64,000 nt of DNA, from the NCBI RefSeq assembly GCF_020748185.1, contig NZ_JAHZMO010000002.1, positions 166,585 to 230,584 of the forward strand, written 5' to 3'. The position numbers were made by a program, and so were the translations under genes. Shown here piece after piece: positions 34,671-43,733 of this stretch (position 1 is the stretch's first letter; each line of letters opens with the position of its first letter). The stretch comes from Terrisporobacter petrolearius. GTDB taxonomy: Bacteria > Bacillota > Clostridia > Peptostreptococcales > Peptostreptococcaceae. The notes under the pieces were generated by a model that was not told the DNA's origin, made no database searches, and saw only the letters and a list, made by a program, of their open reading frames with translations.

Positions 34671-35542
34671 TTATCCCAGAAATGTTTTATCCTATATCGT
34701 CTTATTTCTTTTTTAACTGCTTTATCAATTTCTTTATTTCTCAAATAACGAACTTCTTTGGGCTGTTTGATATCTTCTGAAATATCATATTTAGAAGTAT
34801 AAGTTTTTGTGAATAATTTAATATAGGTCGGGTCATAATTTAAGTAATCCAGTAATTCTTTCCAATATATAGTCATAAAACGTAAATCTGTAAAATATGA
34901 AGATAACCTATTTCCCAAATATATTAACTCCTTTTTTTCTCCATCTGATTCATATTTTTCATATATTTCCTTAATTTCAGGGTAACCGTTTCGTAAATTA
35001 GGCAGTCTGTTTTTTATATTATTAACAATATTGAGTAGTTTAAAATTCAGATTGAGGAAAAAACACGATTGCAAAGAGTCAATAAGAATATCATTATTTA
35101 TATAAGACAAACTTAAAGTAATCAAATCCACATCAATCTTGTTTTCCTTATAGAACTCATAGAACATCAAAGAATCTTTTTTTATTTTCTCATAGAAATC
35201 TTCATCATGCTTTCTGTCTACCCTTTCAGGAATTTTGTCCACTATCTTACAATATGTTTCTATACCGTCATAAATATCTTGTATAATTTCGTTACACCTA
35301 AAATCTTTCTTTAACATGCTTTTACTATAACGGACTTGAATAACATAAATGCACAAAACAGCTAAAATACTACATAAAATGCCACTAACATAAGTATTCT
35401 TCATAACCGACACAATTACTCCGAACACAGAACTCATGCTAAAATCGGCAAAAGCCTCTATTTTAATAACAATTACTATATGCAATACAAGACAAATCAT
35501 AAATATTGCAAACATTACTTGTCTATACAAAGATTTTTTCAA
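34667..35542 (-). CDS. two-TM membrane protein with cytoplasmic helical domain, unknown
   Basis: 291 aa from a TTG preceded by GGAGGTG with 8-nt spacing. Two N-terminal helices (VMFAIFMICLVLHIVIVIKI and YVSGILCSILAVLCIYVIQV) are followed by ~215 soluble, mainly helical residues ending in a basic tail (KKEIRRYRIKHFWDK). The two-helix-plus-cytosolic-domain layout is common for membrane effectors of defence systems, but no family was recognised. It sits between the dead IS and the TerB_N region. Confidence 0.65.
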   Translation of the reverse strand: MKKSLYRQVMFAIFMICLVLHIVIVIKIEAFADFSMSSVFGVIVSVMKNTYVSGILCSILAVLCIYVIQVRYSKSMLKKDFRCNEIIQDIYDGIETYCKIVDKIPERVDRKHDEDFYEKIKKDSLMFYEFYKENKIDVDLITLSLSYINNDILIDSLQSCFFLNLNFKLLNIVNNIKNRLPNLRNGYPEIKEIYEKYESDGEKKELIYLGNRLSSYFTDLRFMTIYWKELLDYLNYDPTYIKLFTKTYTSKYDISEDIKQPKEVRYLRNKEIDKAVKKEIRRYRIKHFWDK

Positions 35543-35568
35543 TAATTTTCACCTCCATAGCTTGGATC

Positions 35569-36766
35569 TGTGTCAATATTTTAGACACAAATAATTAAAT
35601 TTTTAACTTGCTCTAGCTATTTTTTCGCATTAGTTTTGTGATATAAAACCAATGCTTCTATGAATTTGTTTTCTATTATACCAACCTTCTATATATTCAA
35701 ATAGCTTTAGTTTTGCATACTAAAAATCAAAATACTTAACCCTATAAACTTCTTCTTTCTTTAAGAATAGCATGGAAAGATTCTATACAAGCATTATCAT
35801 AATGACATCCTTTTTTACTAAAGGATTGAATCATTTTGTTTATTGATCATAGTTACTAGAATCAGAACTCGTATATTGCGATCCTAAATCAGAATGAAAT
35901 ATAAGCCCCTCATCGGGCTTTTGAACTAGAACAGCATAATCTAAAGCTCTTATTATTAAATCCGTTGTCATTTTCTTATCAGAAGCGTAGCCCACTATCT
36001 TCTTTGTATGTAAATCTATTACTGACGCTAAATAGCACCCACTATCTCTTATTGTGTTTATGCAGGTAATATCCCCAACCCATTTTCATTTTTTTTATTT
36101 GTTGTAAAATCTTGATTTAAAACATTATCCTTATCTTCTATTTTTGCTTTGGTAGTCTGATGCTTAAACTTTTTTATTATCACTGATTTTAATCCTAATT
36201 CACTCATAATTCTCTGTTTACATCAAGTTTTTAGATAATACCTTATGATTTTTTGTTGCACCATTACTATCATCATAAATAGATTAGATTTCTTGTTTTA
36301 AAATTTCTCTTTCAACAGCTGTTTTACTAGTTTTTTTGTATCTAAAAGAATAGTACGTACTTCTTGGAATACCTAACACTTTACACAATAATTCAACCTT
36401 ATGTCTTTCTTTTAATTCATTAATTAGGTTAACAACAGATTCTACTTCTTTGCAAGTATGGCCATATCCTTTTTTAAGATTTCATTTTCTTCCTTAATTT
36501 TAAATAGTTCTCTCTTAAGAGCTCTTAATTCTTTTAATGTCATTTCATCTTCAGAACTTGAAGATACTTGAGAATTATCTTTTATCCATGTAGATATTGT
36601 TGACTTTGGTATGCCATACTCACTATGTAATACTGCTAATGATTTTCCTTATTTATATAATTCTGTAATTGTATTTTTAAATTCTTCTGTATATTTTGCC
36701 ATATTTAGACACGTCCTTTCTAATCTACCTCTATTATAATTAGTTCGATTAATTGTGTCTACATGC
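35569..36766 (-). mobile_element. degenerate IS3-family (IS150-like) insertion sequence
   Basis: OrfA starts at ATG 36702: MAKYTEEFKNTITELYK, an in-frame stop, then SEYGIPKSTISTWIKDN and a leucine-zipper stretch (LKELRALKRELFKIKEENEI). OrfB fragments include VLGIPRSTYYSF, WVGDITCI (first catalytic Asp), YLASVIDLHTKKIVGYA and LIFHSDLGSQYTS (second Asp), scattered over frames with many stops. Terminal inverted repeats are TAGACACAA.TAATT near 35582 and AATTGTGTCTACA at 36751-36763. It cannot transpose by itself. Confidence 0.85.
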
Positions 36767-36860
36767 TTATACTAACATCATGGTCACTTGTCGACGGCTC
36801 TGATACACTTTCACTTATATTTCAGTAAGTTTATAAATCATCCTTTCTGGGCATAGAAAA

Positions 36861-36887
36861 AGCGACCAATCGTAATGACTAACCGCT
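36861..36887 (-). terminator. terminator of the small pseudogene at 36895
   Basis: On the minus strand AGCGGTTAG pairs with TTGGTCGCT (with G-U pairs) and TTTTTC follows. Confidence 0.6.
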
Positions 36888-36894
36888 TGAAATG

Positions 36895-37095
36895 CTACTT
36901 TAATTCCATACTTTTAAATTTTATTGAGTTTATATTAGATCCTTGTTTTTGTAAAAACTCTTTTAACCTTGTCCCATCATCATATGCTTCAATCTCCTCA
37001 TAGATTTACTCTTCTATTTTCTTATCACATAAATAAAAATTTTCGTCAAATTTCAATATATATTTATGTTTATTATCTACATACTTTAAGAACAT
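36895..37095 (-). pseudogene. small gene with one internal stop, unidentified
   Basis: The ATG at 37095 opens MFLKYVDNKHKYILKFDENF then YLCDKKIEE, a TAA, then in the same frame IYEEIEAYDDGTRLKEFLQK and QGSNINSIKFKSMELK. A single stop codon thus splits an otherwise intact 66-codon frame. Gene and terminator together resemble small accessory genes of conjugative elements, but no name can be given. Confidence 0.5.
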
Positions 37096-37141
37096 ATTTT
37101 TTAGTTATGTTAGCCTATCTTAACAAGAAATATTTTATGAC

Positions 37142-37576
37142 TTACATTTCAATAGTAACATTTTCCCCTTTTTCCAGATTATTTTTACTGTACTCAAATA
37201 TAGTATTCACAAACGTCTCCCAAAAAGTTAAATCTATCTTTTCAGCTTTAAAGATATTTTCATAAATATATCTAAAATCAACAAAAACATTTGAACAATC
37301 GCGGAGCTTTTTATCAAAATCTTTCTCATTTATAACTCTCTCTAAATGTTCCTTTATTTCTTTTGGGAGTAATTTATATAATTCGTATAACATGTGATTT
37401 TTACCATATTTTATTCTCTTTTGCTCTAAAATAGCTTTCAAAAATATTTCACAAGCAAATGCAGAGTTAACCATATACGGTATTGGTAAATATTCTATCC
37501 CCCCCTGTCTAATAGTCATAAGACACCTGTCACTTGCATACTTAAAATTTAGAGCTTGCTCATATTTCGTGTACAA
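37142..37576 (-). CDS. HEPN-like domain protein, 144 aa
   Basis: TTG 37576 lies 6 nt after GAGGTG; an upstream GTG (37585) overlaps that site. The helical protein reads NSAFACEIFLKAILEQKRIK, GKNHMLYELYKLLPKEIKEH and FVDFRYIYENIFKAEKIDLT, the pattern of small HEPN proteins that accompany nucleotidyltransferases or act alone as RNases/sensors. No partner nucleotidyltransferase is adjacent. A strong promoter lies upstream at 37616-37644. Confidence 0.65.
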   Translation of the reverse strand: MYTKYEQALNFKYASDRCLMTIRQGGIEYLPIPYMVNSAFACEIFLKAILEQKRIKYGKNHMLYELYKLLPKEIKEHLERVINEKDFDKKLRDCSNVFVDFRYIYENIFKAEKIDLTFWETFVNTIFEYSKNNLEKGENVTIEM

Positions 37577-37615
37577 TAATAACACCTCATTTCGTTTTAT
37601 AATAATCTTGAAATA

Positions 37616-37644
37616 ATTATATCGTTACTACAAGAAGTTATCAA
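37616..37644 (-). promoter_or_regulatory. SigA-type promoter of the HEPN-like gene
   Basis: TTGATA (37644-37639), a 17-nt spacer and TATAAT (37621-37616), ending 40 nt before the TTG start. The ORF that can be drawn over this stretch is therefore unlikely to be coding. Confidence 0.7.
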
Positions 37645-37904
37645 CACTAAATACGTAATACGTTTTCTACAATACCTACACCTACTGTCAATTTCGTCCA
37701 ATGCTATGTATCGGAAGCGTAAAACCTCTGTTGTCAGTAATGCGGTAACAATAGCCGCATGAGCAATGAAGCACGTGCATAATCGTTTCAATATCTTTTT
37801 CCTTTAGTTATATAAAAAAATAAACGCTCATTTTTGAACGTCTGTAAATAGAAAAGAAGCACCGTGTTGTATGTGTTCATCTTAAAAATCATATTTAATT
37901 TTAT

Positions 37905-38079
37905 TTTTTCTAAAAAGTGCAGAAATTTTATTAGTATTGTTGTGTATGGGTTGTTTTCAATATCCTTTTGTATGGGAATTGCCTTTTTCTCATTTATCAA
38001 CTGCAGGAGTTGTCACTCCTAAATGCTCAGCTATTTGTTCTTGAGTTAAATCAACATCAATAATTTTAACTAGTAGTTA
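37905..38079 (-). pseudogene. remnant of an XRE-family regulator gene
   Basis: The minus strand reads VDLTQEQIAEHLGVTTPAVD followed by K, a TGA where Trp is expected, then EKG: the core of an XRE helix-turn-helix with a nonsense change. A shifted frame then reads NPYTTILIKFLHFLEKIKLN, matching the usual 'SYPDITLLPxLAxFLxI' segment. At least one stop and one frameshift kill it. The rest of 37650-38180 shows nothing firm. Confidence 0.6.
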
Positions 38080-38181
38080 AACATAAAAATGCACCCACAT
38101 TTTTTTGTAGGTGCATTTATTATTCTAACCTTTCGTAGGTTTTACTCATTTAATCCCTTCCTTTTTATAGATATTTGGTGA

Positions 38182-38391
38182 TTATATGTAGTATTCTTCT
38201 ATATCTATTTGTGGTGTAAATGTTTTGCAGCCACATTCACATTTGTATACCTTTCTATTACTTACCTTATCAATCTCTACTTCAATATCTAACTCATTTT
38301 TAACAACACCGCACTCGCTGCATCTCAAATCCATTGTGTTTTTATCCTTTTGTATAAGATATATTACATTACCTTTTTTTATTTTTCTCAT
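38182..38391 (-). CDS. small zinc-ribbon protein
   Basis: 69 aa from ATG 38391, 8 nt after GGGAGA. Cysteine pairs lie at LRCSECGVV and YKCECGCKTF, consistent with a zinc ribbon. It has no membrane segment. The start and end are hydrophobic-poor and acidic (DIEVEIDK, QIDIEEYYI). Function unknown. Single gene. Confidence 0.65.
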   Translation of the reverse strand: MRKIKKGNVIYLIQKDKNTMDLRCSECGVVKNELDIEVEIDKVSNRKVYKCECGCKTFTPQIDIEEYYI

Positions 38392-38649
38392 ACTCATTTC
38401 TCCCTTCATTTTATACCTTTTTTCTTTTGATTAACAGATACTTTATGTTTTGTAGTCTCTATTTAATGTTTAATCTCTAAAATTCTATTAATTTTCACTT
38501 CCAAATCTTTTGTCATGTTTATTATACCCTTATTTTTTATCATTAAAAGTCATCAATATATTTTGTAACTTTTTGTTTCTTCTTTATATTTTTTTAACGA
38601 AACAGTATATTAAAATGATAAATTATGGAAGTATTCCTACATACAAAAA

Positions 38650-38685
38650 TGGCCTATGGAACATATAACGTTGTTCCATAGGCCT
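38650..38685 (-). terminator. terminator of the PqqD-OPT operon
   Basis: TGGCCTATGGAACA / TGTTCCATAGGCC, a 13-bp G+C-rich stem, downstream of the stop at 38744. Confidence 0.8.
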
Positions 38686-38743
38686 TGATTGTGAGTGTGC
38701 TTTATACCTATTTATGTCAATATCTAATATTTAAGTCTTTTAA

Positions 38744-39091
38744 TTAGTTATTAATTTTTTCTATATATTTGCAATTTGTTTCAATATGATTTAGGAAAAG
38801 TAATAACCTTTCGTAAAGTGGGTTTACTTTTTCTCCAAACTTAAGTTCAAGTTTTTTTCCAACTTCTTCAACAGTTTTTTTGCCATCTATTTCTAAAAAT
38901 ACTGCACTGCTGTATTGATCTAACTCTATTTTTTTATGAGTAGGAATTTTAAATTTTAGTTTTCTAAAAAACTTCTGAATCTTATAATCTTGTTTTTCAA
39001 GTATAGTAACTACTTTATCTTCATTTACATCATATTCTATATTATCACAAATTTTATAAATAATATCTAAAATTTCTTGATTAGTTTTCAT
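38744..39091 (-). CDS. PqqD-like peptide-chaperone family protein
   Basis: 115 aa, soluble. The segment IELDQYSSAVFLEIDGKKTV followed by EEVGKKLELKFGEKVNPLYE is the PqqD/RRE (RiPP recognition element) pattern (D..G..V..IW..IDG..TV.EI...L). No RiPP maturase lies nearby. It overlaps the 3' end of the OPT transporter gene by 11 nt, so they are co-translated, hinting that this RRE-like protein serves the transporter or its peptide cargo. That link is inference. Confidence 0.78.
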   Translation of the reverse strand: MKTNQEILDIIYKICDNIEYDVNEDKVVTILEKQDYKIQKFFRKLKFKIPTHKKIELDQYSSAVFLEIDGKKTVEEVGKKLELKFGEKVNPLYERLLLFLNHIETNCKYIEKINN

Positions 39092-41006
39092 TTTTCTTAA
39101 TTTTAGATATCATTATTGGCACAGTTGTAGTTATAACTAGTAAGATTAATATTACTAATGCCATCATATTTCCAGCTGCAAATCCAGTTGGAACTTTAGG
39201 AGTTATTACTCCAGATACTTGTAGGATTATACCTATTAGACCTATTATAGATCCACCAGCAACTAATCCTGAAGATAGACTTATACCGTTAGAAACTCTA
39301 GCTTCTTTTTCAGCATCATCTTTACACATTTTTTCAACAACTACACGTATTAATGCTCCAACTAATATTATAGAAGTTGTTGATATTGGTAAGTAGAATC
39401 CTATAGCTATAGTCATTATTGGTAAGTTTAATAAGAATAAGAATAAAGCCATAACTACACCAGCTATTACCATAACCCATGGTAAATTTCCTGACATTAT
39501 ACCTGAAGTTAATGTAGACATTAAGTTAGCTTGAGGTAGTGCAAATTGTGCATCTGCTCCAGTAACAGCTAATTGATCAGCAAGTAATAATATTGTTCCT
39601 GTAACAACAACAACACCTACTACAGAAGCTATTGCGAAGTAGTTTTGCATTTCTTTCTTACTTCCACCTATTACATAAGTAACTTTTTGAGATTGAGTAT
39701 ATCCACCAGCTGTTGATATTGCAACAACCATGAATGCAGCAAATAATAATAATGATTTGTTATCAGCATTGCTAGTCCATCCCATTATAACAAACACTAA
39801 TGTTAATATAACTAATGAAGCTATTGTCATTCCTGATACTGGAAGGTTAGATGTTCCTATTGTACCAGTTAAACGTCCTGCAACTATTACGAATAATAAT
39901 GATAATATTAGAGAAACTATTGCTCCTACTATTGCCATTTTTATACTTCCAGATATAATAAATGCTGCTACAAATGCTATAACCATACTAGCTATAAGTA
40001 TTAACATTTCACCTGAACTACCTTCAGAACTTCCGTCTTTACCAGATCTTGCATTTAAAGTTTCTTTTACAGATACAACTATTGTTGGTATAAGCTTTAT
40101 TGCTCCTATAATACCACCACAAAGCATCATACCTGCACCTATGTACTTAACATAACTTCCAGATATTGCATTTACGTCCATTTGGTTTATAACTACTGAC
40201 GCATCATTCCATGCATTCATATTGTTAGAAGCCATATCAGTGAAGTAACCTATTAATGGAGCTATCCCAAAGTTAGATAATATAGAACCAGCAAACATTG
40301 TTAAAGAAACTTCTAATCCAACTATAAATCCTATACCTAATAATAATGGGTTTACTTCCATAGAGAACTTCCACTTGTAGAACTTACTTCCTAAGAATGT
40401 CATAGTGTTATTAACTACATTGAAGAATGATCCTGTTAAAACATTTATAATACCACTTATTCCAAAACCTATTCCCATGAATTTGATAGCATCTCCGCCA
40501 CCTTCAGATGCAACAAGAGTTTCAGATATAGCCATTGACTCTGGATACATAAGTTTTCCATGTTCTTCTACTATTAAGTAGTTGTAAACTAAAGATGAAC
40601 ATCCTATACCGAATAAGCATCCTCCAACTCCTACTATTACTCCTTCTAAGAATGTTATTTGACTTCCTATAAGGATAACTGCTGGTAATACAAAAATCAT
40701 ACCACTTGCTATAGATTCTCCACCACTTGACATACCTTGGATTATATTTTTCCCAAGTATACCTTTTGATTTAGCGAACACTCCTATAAGCATAGAACCA
40801 ATAATAGCTCCAGGAATTCCTGCTGCAACTGTTAACCCCGACTTCATACCAGAGTAAGCTGTAGATGCTGCAAATAGTGCTGCTAGTACAATACCTATTA
40901 ATAATACTGCAAGGTTTGTACCTTTTTTTGACTTATCGTTTATATATGGCACATAATCTTTACCATTTACACCGCCATAAGCCTCTTTTGATAATTTCTT
41001 ATTCAT
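39081..41006 (-). CDS. OPT family oligopeptide transporter
   Basis: 641 aa with about 15 hydrophobic segments. The N-terminus GTNLAVLLIGIVLAALFAAS then TAYSGMKSGLTVAAGIPGAI and MSSGGESIASGMIFVLPAVI fits the bacterial OPT family. NLPIMTIAIGFYLPISTTSI is the conserved helix near the C-terminus. The proteins import small peptides or metal-chelate peptides with protons. Codon use here is less AT-biased in the third position, typical of a highly expressed gene. The first gene of a two-gene operon with a PqqD-like protein. Confidence 0.93.
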   Translation of the reverse strand: MNKKLSKEAYGGVNGKDYVPYINDKSKKGTNLAVLLIGIVLAALFAASTAYSGMKSGLTVAAGIPGAIIGSMLIGVFAKSKGILGKNIIQGMSSGGESIASGMIFVLPAVILIGSQITFLEGVIVGVGGCLFGIGCSSLVYNYLIVEEHGKLMYPESMAISETLVASEGGGDAIKFMGIGFGISGIINVLTGSFFNVVNNTMTFLGSKFYKWKFSMEVNPLLLGIGFIVGLEVSLTMFAGSILSNFGIAPLIGYFTDMASNNMNAWNDASVVINQMDVNAISGSYVKYIGAGMMLCGGIIGAIKLIPTIVVSVKETLNARSGKDGSSEGSSGEMLILIASMVIAFVAAFIISGSIKMAIVGAIVSLILSLLFVIVAGRLTGTIGTSNLPVSGMTIASLVILTLVFVIMGWTSNADNKSLLLFAAFMVVAISTAGGYTQSQKVTYVIGGSKKEMQNYFAIASVVGVVVVTGTILLLADQLAVTGADAQFALPQANLMSTLTSGIMSGNLPWVMVIAGVVMALFLFLLNLPIMTIAIGFYLPISTTSIILVGALIRVVVEKMCKDDAEKEARVSNGISLSSGLVAGGSIIGLIGIILQVSGVITPKVPTGFAAGNMMALVILILLVITTTVPIMISKIKKNEN

Positions 41007-41183
41007 ATCAATTATTACCTTTCTTATTTAATTGTTTTCAATTATAGCATAATTCGATATTATTTGATATATTTTTTATTTTTCAAAATATTTTTTAAAA
41101 GTTTTTTATCTTTTTCATTACATTTTTTCTGTTTTTATCAAAATTCCAACATATTAGCATCCTTTTACAAGGTCTATTTAAAC

Positions 41184-41213
41184 AAAAAAACTCATACATT
41201 TGCATGAGTTTTT
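41184..41213 (+). terminator. isolated terminator hairpin
   Basis: AAAAACTCAT / ATGAGTTTTT 10-bp perfect stem. It lies 180 bp upstream of the OPT start; no gene ends here, so it may close a small RNA or act as an attenuator of an antisense transcript. Confidence 0.6.
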
Positions 41214-41377
41214 ATATTTATTAAATATTATATTAATTTCACCTACTTTATTATCTGCTAAATTAGGTTAACTTTTTCCCCGTTTAGGTTTTATCTAAGA
41301 ATCTTCCAATGTCCATTTGTAAATTTTTACTAATTTTGGTATTATTATATAAAAATACTCAAACTTAGGGGGTAATC

Positions 41378-41794
41378 ATGACAAATGATAAATTAATCAA
41401 GTTGAATAGAATTTTACTGGGAATAATAGTATCATTAACTATTTTATTAATTTTGCTTTTTATTTTGCTTTTTTTTAATATAATTGGTAGTGAAATAGTT
41501 CTCCCATTTGTTCCTGTATATATTGTAAGCTTTTTATTATTTGGGACTTATGTATTTATTGTAACCTTAATACAACTAAAAAATTTAAATAAGAAAGATC
41601 GCAAAATAAGAATTGTTAAGTTTATAAAAAGTTTTCTTGCCTACTTTTTGTTTATAGGTTTAATTTATCTATTTTTCCGACCTAATAATATTGATTTCTT
41701 TAATATTTTTGGTATATCTTTTGCCTGGTCATTTGGATTTAATTTTTTAGATTTATTATTTTTTAGAAATACTAGCGAGTCCAACTGGTATTAA
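41378..41794 (+). CDS. four-TM membrane protein, unknown
   Basis: 138 aa. The ATG follows AGGGGGTAATC. Helices: LLGIIVSLTILLILLFILLF, FVPVYIVSFLLFGTYVFIVT, FIKSFLAYFLFIGLIYLFF and FGISFAWSFGFNFLDLLFF, with a basic loop (KNLNKKDRKIRIVKF) between the second and third. No family known. It is a single gene closed by the shared terminator at 41820. Confidence 0.7.
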   Translation: MTNDKLIKLNRILLGIIVSLTILLILLFILLFFNIIGSEIVLPFVPVYIVSFLLFGTYVFIVTLIQLKNLNKKDRKIRIVKFIKSFLAYFLFIGLIYLFFRPNNIDFFNIFGISFAWSFGFNFLDLLFFRNTSESNWY

Positions 41795-41819
41795 AATCCA
41801 CACTTAAAATAGTACATAG

Positions 41820-41873
41820 AAAAAGAGTTAAAGTATTGAAATTCATATATTTCACTACTTTAACTCTTTTTTC
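41820..41873. terminator. bidirectional terminator
   Basis: AAAAGAGTTAAAGTA / TACTTTAACTCTTTT plus inner TGAAAT/ATTTCA. It separates the convergent genes at 41378 (+) and 41894 (-). Confidence 0.85.
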
Positions 41874-41893
41874 ATATCATCATCACTACAAAA

Positions 41894-43270
41894 CTACTTC
41901 ATTATTTTTTTAATTAGTTTTATCTTTTTCTTGTATGGTGGAAATACCAACTTAATATCTATTTTAGTGCTTTTTTTAACTATTGATTTGGTATGAGTAA
42001 AAGTATCAAAGCTTGCTCTTCCATGATAGTTACCCATTCCAGAAGTTCCAATCCCTCCAAAAGGTAGATGAGCTGAGGCCACATGACTTATGGTGTCGTT
42101 TACACACCCTCCTCCAAAAGTAAATCTTCTTATTATATCTTCACTAAAATCGTCATTTTCTGAAAATACGTATAGTGCCAGTGGATTTTTGTGCTTAGAA
42201 ATATAATACTTTATATCTTCCAAATCTTTATACTTGATAACTGGAAGTATGGGACCAAAAATTTCGTCTTCCATTACACTATCTTCCAAAGTTACATCTC
42301 TAATAATTGTTGGTGAAATATATCTTTGTTCGAAATCCACATCTCCACCCACTACTATTTTGTCTTTGTCATTTTCAAGAATGTTGTTTAGTCTATTCAT
42401 ATGCTTTTCGTTTATTATTCTGCCAAACTCTTTGTTGTTTATAATATCATTTCCATAAAATTCAACTATGGTATTTTTCAGTTCTTCTATAAGTTCTTCA
42501 TATATATGTTCGTGAGCCAATAAATAATCCGGTGCCACACAAGTTTGTCCAGCGTTTGTTAGTTTTCCCCACAATATGCGTTTGGCACTTACTTTTAGAT
42601 CCGCCGTATTGTCAACTATTACAGGAGATTTTCCCCCAAGTTCCAATGTTATTGGTGTTAAATGCTTACTGGCTTTTTCCATTACTATTTTTCCAACATT
42701 AACACTGCCAGTAAAGAATATGTAGTCAAACTCTAAATCTAAAAGATCACTATTTACTTTGTAGTCTCCAGTAATAACTGCAATATATTCTTCGTCAAAA
42801 GTTTCTTTAATTATTTTTTCTATTATAGTTTCCGTTGCAGTTGCGTATTCAGAAGGTTTTATAATCACAGTATTTCCTCCTGCTATGGCACCAATTAATG
42901 GCTCTATAGTTAATTGAAATGGATAGTTGTAGGGCCCTATTATTAGTACTGCTCCATAGTGAGACTTATAAATATATGATTTACCAGGAAGTTGTGCTGC
43001 ATCATTTTTTACTTTTTTAACTTTTGTCCAATTTTTTAAGTTTTTTATAGCAAAGTCTATACTTCCATAAACAAACCCAACTTCGTTGGAATAAGCTTCG
43101 AAAATATGTTTTCCCAAGTCTTTATTTAATGCATCAATTATTTCGTCTTCATATTTCTTTATTACTTTCTTTAATTTTTTCAAATTATTAATTCTTTTAT
43201 CCACATCTATTGTTCCAAGATGAGATAAATAACTTCTTTGACCTTCTAAGATATTTTCATATTTATTCAT
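41894..43270 (-). CDS. class 3-type aldehyde dehydrogenase
   Basis: 458 aa from ATG 43270 (AAAGAGGTTAATT). NAD-binding and catalytic motifs are clear: GPYNYPFQLTIEPLIGAIAG, FFTGSVNVGKIV, ITLELGGKSPVIVD (general-base Glu near 210) and TNAGQTCVAPDYLL (catalytic Cys near 243), then EDEIFGPILPV. The short length and C-terminal hydrophobic/basic tail (VFPPYKKKIKLIKKIMK) fit the ALDH3/YwdH group, which oxidises medium- or long-chain and aromatic aldehydes and is often membrane-associated. Single gene. Confidence 0.93.
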   Translation of the reverse strand: MNKYENILEGQRSYLSHLGTIDVDKRINNLKKLKKVIKKYEDEIIDALNKDLGKHIFEAYSNEVGFVYGSIDFAIKNLKNWTKVKKVKNDAAQLPGKSYIYKSHYGAVLIIGPYNYPFQLTIEPLIGAIAGGNTVIIKPSEYATATETIIEKIIKETFDEEYIAVITGDYKVNSDLLDLEFDYIFFTGSVNVGKIVMEKASKHLTPITLELGGKSPVIVDNTADLKVSAKRILWGKLTNAGQTCVAPDYLLAHEHIYEELIEELKNTIVEFYGNDIINNKEFGRIINEKHMNRLNNILENDKDKIVVGGDVDFEQRYISPTIIRDVTLEDSVMEDEIFGPILPVIKYKDLEDIKYYISKHKNPLALYVFSENDDFSEDIIRRFTFGGGCVNDTISHVASAHLPFGGIGTSGMGNYHGRASFDTFTHTKSIVKKSTKIDIKLVFPPYKKKIKLIKKIMK

Positions 43271-43441
43271 AATTAACCTCTTTTTATCCATTTGTCATTT
43301 TTGTTTCCCTACATTATATTATACACAAATTTTCTACTATTAAAAAAATCTATTTCCTTATTAATAAAACTTTAAGGAAATAGATTTATATTTGAGCCTA
43401 ATTATAATTATTATGTTAATTTTTATTTTTATTATGTTTTC

Positions 43442-43576
43442 TTAGAACTTAGAAACATCACTATTTGTTGATCTATTTTTTGTTGCAGAAAATACAAATG
43501 CTACCATACTAGTAAGAGTTAATGCTAGTAAAATCATGTTTATTCCTTTGTATAATGCTTCAACTGTAATAGACAT
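43442..43576 (-). CDS. small single-TM protein, 44 aa
   Basis: The ATG lies after GGGGGTGGGGAA. The product is MSITVEALYKGINMILLALT, then LTSMVAFVFSATKNRSTNSD and VSKF: a single hydrophobic helix in the middle and a polar tail. The site is strong enough to expect expression. No family recognised. Confidence 0.6.
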   Translation of the reverse strand: MSITVEALYKGINMILLALTLTSMVAFVFSATKNRSTNSDVSKF

Positions 43577-43733
43577 TTCCCCACCCCCGTTTATGAATTA
43601 ACTATATTATGTAAATAATTTCCAAATCTATATAATAAATTGTATCAGTTTTTTACAAAATTATCATCAATTTCTACATTTTTTGTAAATCTTTTAACAA
43701 TCTTTTTTATTATTTATTTAACTAGGTTTAATT

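Noticed and set aside
37597..37791. 64-aa ORF on the minus strand rich in Cys/Arg
   Set aside because: It has no ribosome site, ends within the -10 region of the HEPN-like gene's promoter, and shows no family features. It is more likely the promoter region plus unrelated decayed DNA.
37788..38000. 70-aa minus-strand ORF starting inside the XRE remnant
   Set aside because: Its first part is the shifted tail of the decayed XRE gene, and its start has no ribosome site.
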